64,000 nt of DNA from Tubulanus polymorphus (GCF_964204645.1 NC_134028.1:26324153-26388152), one strand, 5' to 3'. Positions 34,901 to 49,900 are shown, counted from the stretch's first letter. Notes: a model not told the origin generated them from the sequence alone. Numbers and translations: made by a program.

Positions 34901-37900
34901 AGAGAGGAGTGAGGAGAGGAGAGGAGAGAGAGGAGTGAGGAGAGAGGAGTGAGGAGAGAGGAGAGAGGAGTGAGGAGAGAGGAGAGGAGAGAGAGGAGAG
35001 AGAGGAGTGAGGAGAGAGGAGAGAGAGGAGTGAGAAAAGAGGAGAGTGAGGAGAGAGGAGAGGAGAGAGAGAGAGAAGAGAGAGGAGTGAGGGGAGAGAG
35101 AAGAGAGAGGAGTGAGAAGAGAGAGGAGTGAGAGAGGAGTGAGGAGAGGAGAGGAGAGAGAGGAGTGAGGAGAGAGGAGTGAGAAGAGAGAGGAGTGAGA
35201 GAGGAGTGAGGAGAGGAGAGGAGAGAGAGGAGTGAGGAGAGGAGTGAGGAGAGAGAGGAGTGAGGAGAGAGGAGAGAGGAGTGAGGAGAGAGGAGAGGAG
35301 AGAGAGGAGTGAGGAGAGAGGAGTGAGGAGAGAGAGAGGAGAGAGAGGAATGAGGAGAGAGAGTGAGGAGAGAGAGGAGAGGAGAGAGAGGAGTGAGGAG
35401 TGAGAAGAGAGAGGACAGAGGAGTGAGGAGAGGAGAGAGAAGATAGAGGAGAGAGACAGAGGAGTGAGGAGAGGAGAGAGAGGAGTATACTATGAGATAT
35501 GACTCGTCTCACCACCGCCACCACCACCGACACCATACAGGCAGCATGGGTGAAACTGTGAGCAAAGAGTTAAAAATCAATAGACGATTCCCAGGGTTGG
35601 TTAGATGACTGATTGAGTAGAGTGACGTGAACCCAAGGACGATACTTTGATATATTTATTGATTTCTATTGAGCGGGAGGCATCATTACTGAGACTGACT
35701 GATGAGTGTGCAAATCTCTCATACATCACTATCCTCCTTCATAGGAGCTGCCCTATGTACGGTTCTTACTATTAGAACCGCCCTGCTACACATGGTTCTT
35801 ACTCCTTGACAATAGGAGCTGCCCTACATATGGTTTTTACTCCTACACTATGGGAGCTGCACTAGGTGTGGCCGACTCATACACTAAAGTAGCTTCCCAA
35901 GGTGTGGCCCTTAGGAGCTATCCTGGGTAAATTTGAACCATGCGTCAAGTCAAGGTTGAAGATTTCAAGTCAGTTTTTCCCGAAGGATTTGAAAAGCAAA
36001 TATCTAATTTCAATTTTACCTCCTACAAGAAAGCCACGACAGTTCAAGGATGTATCTATTAGAGGAAGTACACGCCCACAGGACATGTATTCATTAGTTC
36101 CGCAATTCAACTTATCTCTTATTATTCATGAGTGAAGCAGTTTTTCTACATAACAGTGTTAAACTTCCTGTGTGAAGTCATGTGATTGCTTTTGTTATCT
36201 CTATCCTTAAAATGTTATATTTTATCCCCCTGTCTTTATTGTACTTAATCTTATAATGTTTAACTACGTTACGGAACAATAAAGAATTAATTGAATTGAA
36301 TTGAATTGTGTACGCAGTTCTAGAAGACAACAGTAAGCACGCAAGCGCTTGTAACATCTATAGGGTGAGCCCAGTCGTTAAGGGGTGTATACAGCAGGGC
36401 CGCAGCCAGGGGACAATTTTGAAGAACTTGTCACGTTCTGCAAAGACACATTGGTGTCAAAACTTTAAACTGTACCCCTTTACTGGAGGGCTGATTGTAA
36501 AAGGCGCTTTACAATCGTCGGAAAAGGCAATATTAGGCGTACTCCTGAACTGAAATGCACCAATTATGGACAAAGGGCACTAAAGAAATTGGATGGACTT
36601 GTACAAGTCATCCTGGATCGGCACGTGTACAGGACGTAATCCAACTAATAAACACCCACAACTTCCCTGCGCCAAACATACACGCAATCACGATTGGCGT
36701 GATAATCAACACATGATATATACGAAATATACCGAGTACCAGGATTCATCGAATACCAGGATTTATCGACCCAAAAAAAAATATCGATTTCAAATGATGA
36801 ATCGTAAATAGCGCGAAGCAGGTGAAATGAACGACGATCGGGTGAGTGGATATAACATAACACATTTCAACGTTTCCAACTAACACATAATTTGTGTCGC
36901 TCTTCGTGACTATAATAAATACACGCTTTTCACCGCGGTTTCATTTCATGTCCTCAAATCAATTATCAGTATTACATATAGTCATGTATTATTAAACAAG
37001 AGTTGAGTAGACTCACGTGCGCATGACGTGCGCGGAGACAAAGCCTCCGTGCGCGCGTCGTCATTGTTATATCATCCTGAGGATGTTCTCTCGTCATCGT
37101 AAAACATCTACGATCAACGCTAGGCGACACAATTAACCGATTGATCATCGTGTCACGTTGGTTTTATCATATATTACATATAACGATACCTATCGCTTAA
37201 TATTTTCCAATTATGTACTTCGAATAAAAAAAAAAAATTCTGTTAACTCGACCGCCGATCACACAACTCGTTGGTTTTATCTACATATAACGATACCTAT
37301 CGCTTAATATTTCATGTAAAATGCATGAATTATGTATGAAAAACTACTTCTAGTACTAACCAGGTTTTCAAACAACTATGAATTCATTTTTTCCGCAAAC
37401 GCTGTTCGCAATTCCTATAAAATGCATTAATAACATAACATAGAACGTAGCGCCGAGGAAAACAAGTTTTCAAAGAACTATTTATACATCGTTTCAGTTA
37501 AACGAAAACAGCTCGATATTTCGATATCGATTTCACGATATACGACAAAACACTCCGATTCTACGAAACAATCTTCAGAAGAACTCGCGACATATTTCTT
37601 TTTCTCGGCAATTCCACAACAGTTTATTCAACTCCGACCTGATAAAACGATTGTTAGTAGAGTTACCATTCGAGTTGGACGGCCATTATTTCAATTTCTA
37701 CCGATCGAGATCGAAAAGGTCGCAGCTAAATGAGCCATAATGGAACTTAAAGTAAAATGTTAACGTTAATAAATAGTAAACAGTATGGATGAACTTTGAA
37801 GTGCGATGTAGTTGACAGTTGTATGACTGCAGTGCAGTTGGCACTAGCGGTATCACGCATCAATTCTAGAGTCAACTGGCGAAACAATTGAAAATCTATA

Positions 37901-40900
37901 ATTTCAATTTCGTCGTAATATTTGCTGTTTCACGACGACATTTTCTCGCGAGGTTTTCGACAAATATTTATTTCTAATCAGTGACTATCGAATTGCGTCG
38001 ACTCTGACGTAAAATATCAGTCGACAAAATCAATGAGGATGCCTCTGAGGTTTCCACTCGTGGCAAGTGAGGATCCACCACGTTCACTAGTAGTTACTCG
38101 GTCTTCTACATTTCACTTAAATTGAATGAAGTGAACTAAAAACTAAACCAATCAGCGAGAGAAAAAATGAATTCGATGAATATATATATATATATATATA
38201 TGTATATCTCACCCTCCCCCAATCAATGGACAGCAACAAATCGACCGATTCACTGAGTAAGTTCGTAGACAGGTCATTGGAAAATTCAATGTGTCTACAC
38301 CCTACACCACCTTCAGTTCAAATTCCTTGCGGTCTTTCCTGAGAACAGTTTATTTTCTGAGGAATGTCATTAAAAAGGCACTAGAAATACTTCCCTAAAG
38401 AGAAGTGATTCTCGTTCTCTGATAAGACATATTGACGTCTCAGAACGTTCACGGTGCAAACAGTTTCACATCATAAAACACGAAGAAACCTGGTGCAGTT
38501 AGTGATAATAAACCCAGTTCAATCTCACTGATATATTTGGTCCATTCACATGGAAAAGTCTGTTCCAGCCGTACTAATAAATCTAGTCTAGTCGCTAAAC
38601 TCGGTCCAGTCACAGATATAGACATGGTCTAGTTGAGATAAACCTACTCCAGTTGGTCACAATGAAACCAGGTCCAGTCAGTCAGAAGAGGCAAACCTGG
38701 TCCAGTCAGTCAGTAGATGTAACCCTGGTCCAGTCAGTCAAAGATAAACCTGGTCCAGTCAGTCAGAGATAAACCTGGTCCAGTTAGTCAGAGATAAACC
38801 TGGTCCAGTTAGTCCGAGGTAACCCTGGTCCAGTCAGTCAGAGATAAACCTGGTCCAGTTAGTCAGAGATAAACCTGGTCCAGTCAGTCAGAGATAAACC
38901 TGGTCCAGTTAGTCAGAGATAAACCTGGTCCAGTCAGTCAGAGATAAACCTGGTCCAGTTAGTCAGAGATAAACCTGGTCCAGTTAGTCAGAGATAAACC
39001 TGGTCCAGTTAGTCAGAGATAAACCTGGTCCAGTCAGTCAGAGATAAACCTGGTCCAGTCAGTCAGAGATAAACCTGGTCCAGTTAGTCAGAGATAAACC
39101 TGGTCCAGTCAGTCAGAGATAAACCTGGTCCAGTTAGTCAGAGATAAACCTGGTCCAGTTAGTCAGAGATAAACCTGGTCCAGTTAGTCAGAGATAAACC
39201 TGGTCCAGTCAGTCCGAGATAAACCTGGTCCAGTTAGTCAGAGATAAACCTGGTCCAGTTAGTCAGAGATAAACCTGGTCCAGTCAGTCAGAGATAAACC
39301 TGGTCCAGTCAGTCAGACGCGACTCGCTGAAATCAACACTTACATGTTTCTATCTCGTGTGCAGGAATCATACATGTTTTCGCCGATGTCAGAATATCAT
39401 GATTACGGGGCACGCAGAGCGGTCGCGGTACGGCTACGACGTTCTGAGGTGACATATAAACCGGTGCGTGATGAGACGGGTGATAGAACCCGGTGTGGTA
39501 TCCCGGCGAAAAGTAATAATACCCGGCAGCGGCAGCAGCAGCAGCAGCGGCGGCTGAGTTCGCGGCAGCAGCTGAAGAGTAACACCAATCAGATGATGGT
39601 TTCGAATGATAAAACACGGTCAGTTCGACATCGACTCCCGTTAAATCGATGTAGATACTGTTGTCGTTTGTTGTATCCTCGTTATTCGACCGTTTTGACG
39701 TGATTGTGAATATCTGCGACTCTCCTCCGTGTTTCTCTCCGTGTTTCTCTCCGTGTTTCTCGCCGTGTTTCTCTCCGTGTTTCTCGCCGTGTTTCTCTCC
39801 GTGTTTCTCGCCGCGCGCAGCTGAATTCCGACGTTGCTGTTGTTTACTTGTTTTACGGTTCATTTTGCGATCGATCAGACGCGATTTCGACGCCGGAACG
39901 TCCAGTTTCGCATCCGTAACCACGTTGTTACTATTACCACCGCCGGCGTCCGAAACGGTCGACGAAGTTTCCGAGGACGGAAGCTCGTCCGAGTCGACCG
40001 ACGACGAACGCGACGACGAGGAAACTAACGACGAGGACGACGACGACGTTTCATCATTCGTCTTCTCTTCTTCCTCGGCGAAAAATGCTTCGTCGTCGTT
40101 GAATTCGATTAAGTCGAATTTTTTATGATTTGAAAGCGGGAACCACGGCGCGCCGGGTGTCATGGCCGCCGCCGCGAAACAGTCCGGACAGTCGAGCTGC
40201 GCGCATCGATACTGCGTCAACGAACAGCCGGTCGCGAATTTCACTAAACTGCGTAATTCTGTTTTGCGGAATCGTTGCACGGCAGCGGCGTCGGCGTACG
40301 AACTATCGGACTCGACCGGCGACGACGAATCGGCGCTCGACACGAGCGACGAAGATTCCGAATCATCGACGACGCTCTCGACCGAATCGGATTTCACGAC
40401 CGTCGAACTGGTGGCGCCACCGCTGCGTAGATCGTTACAAATAAGATGGACGTTATTTGCGCATGTGACGAACACGTTGTTGTTGTTATTGTTTCTATAT
40501 TGTTGATGTAACGGATGAAAGTACGATATTCTCGCGTTATTCAACATTCTCTGATGATGGTCGCAGTTCGCGTCGTTCAGATTCAGCGTCAAACCGCGTT
40601 GAAATTCTTTCCAGTGCGCTTTCTCGATCGCTGAAATCATACTGTGGAAATTCTTGCGATTGCGTCTCTGCGGCGCTCCCCCTCCGCGCCGTTGATGATG
40701 ATGGTTATCGCCGTGGTATCCGCCGCGGTTTTGATGGTGTCGATTGCGCGTATTCGCCGGGCTGTCGTCCCTCGCGCCGCCGCCATCTTGTTCGGCGTCG
40801 TCTTTCCACGCGCGTGAACCTCGGCGTCGATTCATCGTAGCTTTCAACGAATCGGATAGTTTGATCACGATCGGTGAATTCGTCCGCGTTTTCGATTGTT

Positions 40901-43900
40901 GCCGGTTAGACGCGGTCGCCGTCGACGACGACCCGTTCTTCTTACGGTTTTTACCGTGGCGTTTATTTTTCGGCGGTGAACACTTGCGTCGTTCGATGCG
41001 ACAATCCTCGCACGACGCCGACATTCCTTCGAGACGTTTCAGGAAGTTCTCTTCGCTGACCACCTCCAGATTACCGACCGATATTTCGGCGGTCGATTTC
41101 TTTTTAACGACCATCATTATATTTGGTGAAAAAAAGATCGAAAACTATTTTTGCGGATTTGATTTCTTGCTTTATAAAATGCTGTTTACTACTAATCTGC
41201 AGTCATCGTTTCACTCGTCGACGTGACACAAATTCCTTCACAAAATCTGCAAAATAACAAAAATAGAACGAATATTAAAACCAACGCATATACATTAATT
41301 CCATCAACGGTTTGCCCGAGGAATCCGGGGTGCCCGGAGATTCCCTGGTACCCAAGGAATCCGGGATGCCCGGAGATTCCCTGGCGCCCAAGGATTCCGG
41401 GGTGCCCAGAGATTCCCAGATGATCTGCCAGGATTTTCGGTTTTGGAAGCATATAACATAATATACAGAACTGATGCATGGTTCGCTATTTCCAGGGACT
41501 GAAATTCAGTGCAAAATAGTCGACTAACACCAATAACTGGAAGTTTACCCCGGGAGCCAGTTCAACAGTTCACTCTACGTAACGAACTCACTATCAAAAC
41601 TCAAACCATGGACTCTAAAATGTGATTTGTTTTCGTTCCCTGAAAGTGTGGTGGGGTTTATAAGGGACACCCAAAACAAATCAAACGATATCTATCAAAT
41701 AAATAACGGGTCAATTTAAAGATTCAAAAACTATTTAATTCGTTTTAGAGTCGATGATGCAAATCTACTATGGGTTCCAGTATTACGTGGAATTTGGCAG
41801 TAAATAGAGTAAGAACATCGATGAATTGGCTCCAGTGTTGTATTCACGATAATAATTACGTTTATGTTGGCAACGTTTTGATACCTCAAAATATTTTAGG
41901 CAATTATCCAGACATCGATAACTGCACCTAGCAACAGTAGACAGAGGTGGAAAACATGTCGCTAAATCGCGTTATTCCATTAAACTGCTAAAAATTTTAT
42001 GATGACTCAATAATTCGCGCCCTGATTTTAACGTATAATGTAAATCCGAGTGTCAAACACGCGAGTAAAATATCAACCCGCAAAACGCATGCTTTAGAGT
42101 AGAGAGAGAGAGAGAGAGTCTAATTAAATTACTAAATCCCTGATGACATGTTGACTGAACCACACAAGCTAATTCAAGTAGAAACTGTTATTTCAATAAG
42201 ATATCATTAACAACGGATTAATTTCGGGTGACAACTCTACAAACCGTAACACATTGTTGTGTAACACGTAGTAGCACGCTCAACCTGGAACTGCGCAGAT
42301 CACATATATATATATAAATATAATCCTGCCACGTGTTCATACAGTAATGTATTACTAAATACAGGTGATTTATTCTATGAGATATATATTTGTATAAATA
42401 AAATCAGTCAAGTTTGACCATAAAGTTGTGGACCAAGTTATATAGTTATTGGTTAAGTTTGACCCTTAACCTAAGGACCTAATCAGTCCTGCAATTCCTG
42501 GTTAAGTTAAGGATCCTGCAATTCCTGGTTAAGTTAAGGATCTAGTCCTCGAGTTCCTTGTTAAGTTTGACTCTTAAGTTAAGCGCAGATTCCTACCATT
42601 TCTGATAATATGTAAGCCTATCTGGACTAGAGTTTCACAGTTTTATTTCAACGCAGTCGCGAAGTTCGGTAGTAAAGTCAAATTCAACAGGCTCAGATGC
42701 AGGTTATTAGCAAAGCGCCCTTCGCCGCCCATCAACCCCCCCCCCTCACCTGAGCATTTAATGTAGCTGTACCAGGCAGGTAGGCGACTTTAAATGTAAT
42801 AAGGATTAGATGAATTCAATTTGGAACTTGTTGTCCAATCTAATATGAACACATATTAAAATACTGAGGGCACGGCGTTACAGGAGGCGATGGTATTCTA
42901 TTTCATCGTAGTCACTAACATCAAAAATGCTAATTTCTTTTATACAGCGTTTCAAATTCTAATCACGTTCTATAACGTATGTGTAAGGAAAAGAGTATAG
43001 AAAGCACCACTGAATGATCCATACAACTCTATCAGCCGCTGTCACTAGCCCCGCAATGAATAAAATATCTCACTTTTTCCCCGGATCAAACAGATATTTT
43101 ACCCCGGAGGAGCAACAGATGCTGCTGGCGCACTAACTTCACTACAAACATCGTAAACTACATTCGAAAATATACCGAGCACGAAATGAATGAATTATGA
43201 ATGAATAAATGATTGTGATTGTTGTTTGTTTGGTGACAGGTTGACTGGTCTCGGTAACCATCAAACAAGATACTACTGATTACATACTATAGTAGAGTAT
43301 AATACAATGTGAGTTAGGCTCAACGTATATACATATAACACAGGGAAACATAGAAACAAGAAACATGTTTCTAAAACGTTTCCCTGTATTCTGTATGTTT
43401 ACGAGAAACATTGTTTCGGGAAACAATGTTTCCAAGATCGAACATGTTTGTTATTGAACGTGTTTCTGTGATCCGATGTTTCTTTGAATTTTCATAAAGA
43501 TTGGTTATGACTTTATCTAATTAACTTTATCTCGTTAATGAAAAGGGCAACCTCAACGGGAAATCAGACCATCCCCTGGATCCATCCCTGTGACTATAGG
43601 TCGCTTCGAGCTTTCAATGAGGATAATTCAAACCCCTTTTAAACTGATAGTTGCTAATGAAACTCGAGTCTTATCTCTGGAGGTCGCATCGAATTCTCAT
43701 TTCAACAGGTTTATAATAACAATCCCCCTACCTTCGATAATTAATACACGCCCAGATACACAGCTAGATTAGTAATCAGGAACCTGCTGATTCTGTAAAT
43801 TAAAAACCACTGGATAATAATTCATATTTTGCAGCAATGTAATAATGTATCGACAGCTATCGGAGGCCTCTGAATTCAACCATCGTAAATATGTAATTCT

Positions 43901-46900
43901 TATCAATAAACTTAACACTCTCCGATTACAAGTGAAATGTCTAATAAAACATTCAGACTCGATAATCTCGCGACATTCAGACTCGATGATCTCGAGGTTA
44001 CGAGTTGATTCCTGCAATAAACCGTACACTGAAATCATCGCATTCATAATCCTCGTATGAGCGGTTTTAACCCGGGGCCAAGTGTGGCCCGTGCTGCGTT
44101 ACACCAGGGCCAAAAACATTCAAACCCAGGCCAAATTGGTCCATGACTGTTTTATGACATGGCCACCGGATTAAATAGTTTACCCGCGCCCTGTCTGGCA
44201 CAGGCATATACACCGTCCTTAAAACAAGGTTCCACCGTATCCAAAAATAACGCCATGTCTGAATATATGACCTCTAATAAATGATAGCTTAGTTACCTTC
44301 ATAAAAATGCACTGATAATTAATTCCCAATGGTTGTATACGGGTTCACAATGAGCCGAGATGCAGATATTCCTGATATAAGAGAGAGTAAGTCTACAGTT
44401 TGTTAGATATTACGCATACATTCCGATGACAACATTCGTTCACTCCTAAAATTCCTAGTAATGAACCCCTCACACGCTGTGGTTACTGTTTACCACCGAC
44501 GCTTATAGATATTAGTAGATCGATCAATTCTTCCTCGAAGGCAGTCCAGATACTGACTGTATTTGACTATACACCGCAACAGTAAAAATACTTGGCATTC
44601 GTTTTTTTTTTCTCGAACAAGTTTTATTCAACCGATTGTTCGTTTCGTAGCAGTCACAGTTCTCTATTATTCCGCTGTTTTTCGCGCTCTGATTTATTAA
44701 TACTCTGTTTTTCTAAGAATGCAGTGGACGCGGTAGAGTGGTCTTCTGTTGTTCACACGCTACAAACCCTTTTCAAATCGATGTCTCTGTTGACTATACT
44801 ATTGATCTAGGAGACCGTTTTGTATAAACAACCAGTAAATAAAATCAGTATTGAGAAAAAATTATGATATTTTAGACAATGATTGACTACGAAAATATCG
44901 TATTTTTAATGATAGTCAATTCTGCTTATATAACATGACTCCGAACCCTACCCAGATACTGCGGGCTCAAACTATCACAGAAGACTTTAAACGGACTCAA
45001 ATTATTTAGGCCCGATGCCCCAAACTGACCCCAACTATGAACTTGCATCGGCCGTTGTAAAACTACACTGAAATTACCTCATCGTTCTAATAATTTGTGT
45101 GTCTCTATTGCACTGAATGTCTGTTCATAGAAATATCTCATTAAAAAATGTAATACACACAAACGAAATTCACAGAAGCTATTGGTGCCACTGTGTGTAC
45201 ATATATGGAGACAAAGACTGCTCGACTACTAATAACAGAAAATTAGATTTTACTGTTCTACTAACACTGTCAACTTCCCTACACACTGTCAAACATCCTC
45301 ATTCATACAACACGTTTTGCTCTAATTTCTATTTGTGGAATTTAATTTTCTACATGATGCCATACAACTGACAGCTCGCCTTATGTGAACTCTAAAAACC
45401 TGCGGAGATCAAACTGTCTTAACTAAAGAATTACTAGACTTTTTGACTAGTATATTATGAGTGGATACAGTCAACCCTTGATATACTCCACTCACATCAA
45501 GTTAATAAGGATTTTGGCGAGTTCTAAGTCAAAATGACGATTTTCCATTCTCAGGTACCTGGATTTTTGTGAAAGGGAGATGGGTCCTGCCACTGACCTT
45601 CGCACCCAGATGAACTGGCCCCGCAGGAAGTGACTAATGCTAACACATCAATTCAAACATTAAACCAGTCACAACTATTGTCAGGAATTTGGCCGGACTT
45701 CGGGCTCGAATCAAATCAATTCTAAAACTTCACAATCGAAATGACACATTCTTTTTTAACTCTATTGAGTTTTTATGTCGTCAAATTCGTTTCAAATCTC
45801 ATTGAAATTTCCTTTGGCCAAAATGACGAAATGACTGGTAAGAGACTGATTCCCGTGAATTTAAAGACTGATTCCACCCCTCCCTACAAACAGCATAGCT
45901 CAACGACCACAATGAAAAGTATACCAAGCGCACAGCAATCAGACCCTATTTTAGACATGCCTGTCTCAAAATCAGTATAACACTTGAATAGGTCTGAATG
46001 AGATTTGTTATATTGTGATCCAATATAAAATACAGGACAACATCAGGTCACGTATATAATAGTCGAATATTGTCCATAAACCAGAACAGAATTCTGACTT
46101 AATCACATGAGCGTTACTTGCTGCTCCATTCGGAAAAAGGACAAGTGATTTGTACTTGATGTTTTATCAATGTCAACCGTTGTGTTAAACATGTGTTAAC
46201 TATTTATATTAATTCAATCCATTTACAGAATAATGAATAATAGTCAAGAAATCAATATGGAAATCTTATGGAAATTCATAATCCATCATTAAGTATGATT
46301 ATAATTCTAATTTTATTCTAATGTCTATTCAGCCGGGTGGTAATTATCACTCACAAATATCATGAAAGCGGAATGCAGGGAGGGTTGATAGGAGGTTCAC
46401 CGAAATAGGGCGAGGTTAAAAATGTTTTATGCATCCGATCTGTGAGCAGCTTACTAACCGAAGGCACCTGCCGAGAACGCACCTACCTCCCCAGGACGAG
46501 AGCGGATATCGAAATAGTTAAATATGGAAATCGCATCCAACGTTCAGAGTAGAAAATAGAGAATTTCAGGTCTAAATCGAAACACTGAGGATCGTGTCTT
46601 AAATCGATCTAACGAAAACAACAAAATAATCTAAAATACTTTTTCTGCATTTCTCTGCGAAGCGATCCAATCTTAGCTCGATGTTGCGCTATATAAACTC
46701 CATTATTGGGTCTGACATTATGAATTTTGTTTCAACATTTCAAATTTGTAAATATAGCAGGTTTTAATCATATCATTGTCAGGGTGCAGGCTACTTTTAT
46801 TTCGCTTGCTTTTCCCCCTAACGTTGTTTTCCTTGATCTGCTCCAAATCCAATCAATAAACACAGTGAAATACGTAAGATATAGACTGATACTGTTTGAT

Positions 46901-49900
46901 TTTACGCGCAATCTCCCTGAATTATAGCCTTTTTTTTACAAAATTCCCCGATTTATGAAAAAAAATAAAATTCCCCGATTTTTCCTTGATTTCCAGTTCA
47001 GTGGCGCCACCCCGATTTTGACCCGATTTCGGGTAAAATAATTGTCCATGCAGCCTGAAGCGAGCAAACGAGATCTCAAGAAGACATCTCAGCGGTCGAC
47101 CGGTTCCATATTTATAAAAATACCGGTATTTCTGTGAAAATCTGTCAACATCATCAGATACAAGGTCACAGTATGCAGCGTTTTAATAGCTGTTCAAATA
47201 TTTGCTATCCGACACTATTTCTGCATTAACCGTTTACTTATCTGAAATTCAGGTCAAACTTAAGGATAAAATAGTTTGATACGCGTGAAATACCACGTAA
47301 CTCCTCAATTTCAATAGAAGGCTCGCTCGTACCTGGAACGGACCATTTTAGAATCGAACACACGTCCTAAAATACGTAGCACGCCTGGTCCTGCTGGATG
47401 CAAGGCAGCAATTGAGTAAAGTTTCAATTCAAGCACGAAAAGGTAGCCTGTAGTTAAATTCAGAAAAGATTCTGGGTGATCGAAATCAGTCCATCAATCC
47501 ATAGCGCGGACTTTGCCTAATTAAACAGCACGTTCACATGTAAACCAATCAATGCTTTAACAAAGTCATTTCCACAACCAGTTGCAATTCACACGCAATC
47601 ATTTGACTCGTACTCAAATTTGGCTCTGGTCTGGTCCAATGTGTTTGGTCGGGGCCAAACAGGCACGGGCCCATTTGGCAAGCGTGTGAACAGTTACCCT
47701 GGACCAAATTCGGCACGGGCCGAAAAAGGCATCGCGAGATCACGGCTGTTGTTAATCAGGATATGGTAAAACAAATGTTCTATTCAATAAAGAGGATCGT
47801 CATTTCTCTGCGTACGAACGATATACAAAGGTTTATACAACCGACGAATTAAAGTCATCATAAAGTGACTTCTAAACAGTTATCAAACTGAATACCGCCG
47901 CGCTCTGCTGCCGTGTCGCGTTGTCGCAGCAGTTCTATTGTAACGATCTATTGTTCTATTATAACGGTTAAGCCGATTAGACCCGACTGAGCGACATTTA
48001 ACAATCGTCAAAATCCAAACAAAGACGGCAGCGTTACACGGCACAGCTCCGCTAGACGGCGCTGTCGTATACGTATCTATACGATTGGTCCACGTGTGTT
48101 TGTACAGACGACCAGCTGGTACTTGACGACGACAAACGAACGGCAAAAAATAATCGATGATATTTTACTACGATGCAGTATCACTCACTGAGAGACCGAC
48201 ATACGCGCATTGTGTGAAAAATATGACTCAATAATTTGTCCAGGGACGAGATATAGATAATAAAAAACCTGTACGTAATAATAAATCTCTAAGTGTTAAC
48301 ACGGGGTCTGATCTGATCTGAGGGCTAGTCACAGCGTTAACACGGGGTCTGATCTGATCTGAGGGCTAGTCACAGCGTTAACACGGTGTCTGATCTGATC
48401 TGAGGGCTAGTCACAGCGTTAACACGGGGTCTGATCTGATCTGAGGGCTAGTCACAGCGTTAACACGGGTCTGATCTTATCTGAGGGCTAGTCACAGCGT
48501 TAACACGAGGTCTGATCTGATCTGAGGGCTAGTTACAGCATTAACACGGGGTCTGATCTGATCTGAGGGCTAGTTACAGCGTTAACACGGGGTCTGATCT
48601 GATCTGAGGGCTAGTTACAGCGTTAACACGGGGTCTGATCTGATCTGAGGGCTAGTCACAGCGTTAACACGGGGTCTGATCTGATCTGAGGGCTAGTTAC
48701 AGCGTTAACACGGGGTCTGATCTGATCTGAGGGCTAGTCACAGCGTTAACACGGGGTCTGATCTGATCTGAGCCCCCCGATATTTGGTATCTGGTGCTTC
48801 TTAATCCTGCAACATCTCCCTTCTGTCTCTCAGCATTCGAATGGCAGCTATAGGTATTTTTGTGCAAGTGATCACTGGTATCAGTGGAGAGTTCTATCAT
48901 TGAAAACATGCAGTACAATTTCATAATTCTATCCCGAGACTTTCAAGGGTTCTAAGCAATCTCCACGAATTCACACTCTACTAATATGAATTTCAGCACA
49001 CCTGTTTATATTTATAAACCTTACTTTAAAATTTTTTCAAACCTGATGAAATCGCGTTTTCGATAACTACCATCATCCCACCGCCCTGAGTCTGATGAAA
49101 CTATTTCACCAGACAGATGAACATTTTTCTCAGCACGCGTCAGATCATTTTCATATATTAACCAACCGGGGGTGTCTCTTACAGACGCTGATGATTTATA
49201 TATTGTATAAAAGGTGTAACAGATTGTGTTACGGGATACACATAGAAGACATGTGCGATAGAAAACTTATACATTCTTGAGATATATACATATAACCGGG
49301 CCATACCTTTCCCTATTTATATCCAAGCTGTTTCCCATGTAACTGACAAGTGTAATCGGCCACAAGAAAGATAGGCGTTTGTTTTTATGGAGTGAAATTT
49401 TTAAGACGAGAAAACTCCGTGACATATTTGAACCATGGTCAGAATAAGCCGTAAATAAAACACTAGGAGCATGTTACTGAATGCAGCTCTAATCTAATAG
49501 TCAGTCGGTTCAACTAGAAATTTTAATGAAATTCTTCTTTTTTAACCGATTACTTTTTCTATATAAACATCCAGAATTCGGCAAAATTTGCTTCAATTCA
49601 TGCAAGGTGCTGTAGCTGAAACAAGACAAAATGTATACTAAACCAATGTCATGCCCAAGGAAACTTTATGTTTCTACGGTTGGTTTGTTGGTTGGTTTTA
49701 ACGGTTGTTTTTTGGTTCTATAAAGCACATTTCAAGCTAAAATAAGAAATATTGACAATTTCTTGAAAATGTCGATTCTTCATGATTTACCATACAAGGT
49801 TTAGATACACAAAACCAGATCAAAAGACAATAGAATGACAGACTATTGTATTATGTGTAATACATGTCATAGCCTGACATTCGGATCATACTCAACGCAA

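Larger units (their letters stand above)
41480..48292. other. CNOT6 intron 3, middle segment, no gene seen
   Basis: Mostly AT-rich unique DNA. Notable bits: a short (GA)n near 42100, TTAAGTT/GGTTAAG repeats near 42420-42580, the GAAACATGTTTC cluster at 43.34-43.48 kb, GGCCAA/GGCCCGTGC-rich patches at 44.06-44.21 and 47.59-47.73 kb, and a CAGGG-family MITE at 46.80 kb. Confidence 0.6.

Noticed and set aside
34637-35536. 299-residue Ser/Leu/His-rich minus-strand frame
   Set aside because: Translation of the GA polypurine tract; low complexity only.
37016-37060. GC-rich GTGCGC hairpin as a microRNA precursor
   Set aside because: Pairing is short and interrupted; no length or loop pattern typical of a pre-miRNA.
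39661-41226. Plus-strand frames of 104-160 codons at 39.3-41.2 kb
   Set aside because: They are antisense to the 594-codon frame; the Asp/Glu-rich text mirrors Ser/Val codons of the minus-strand protein.
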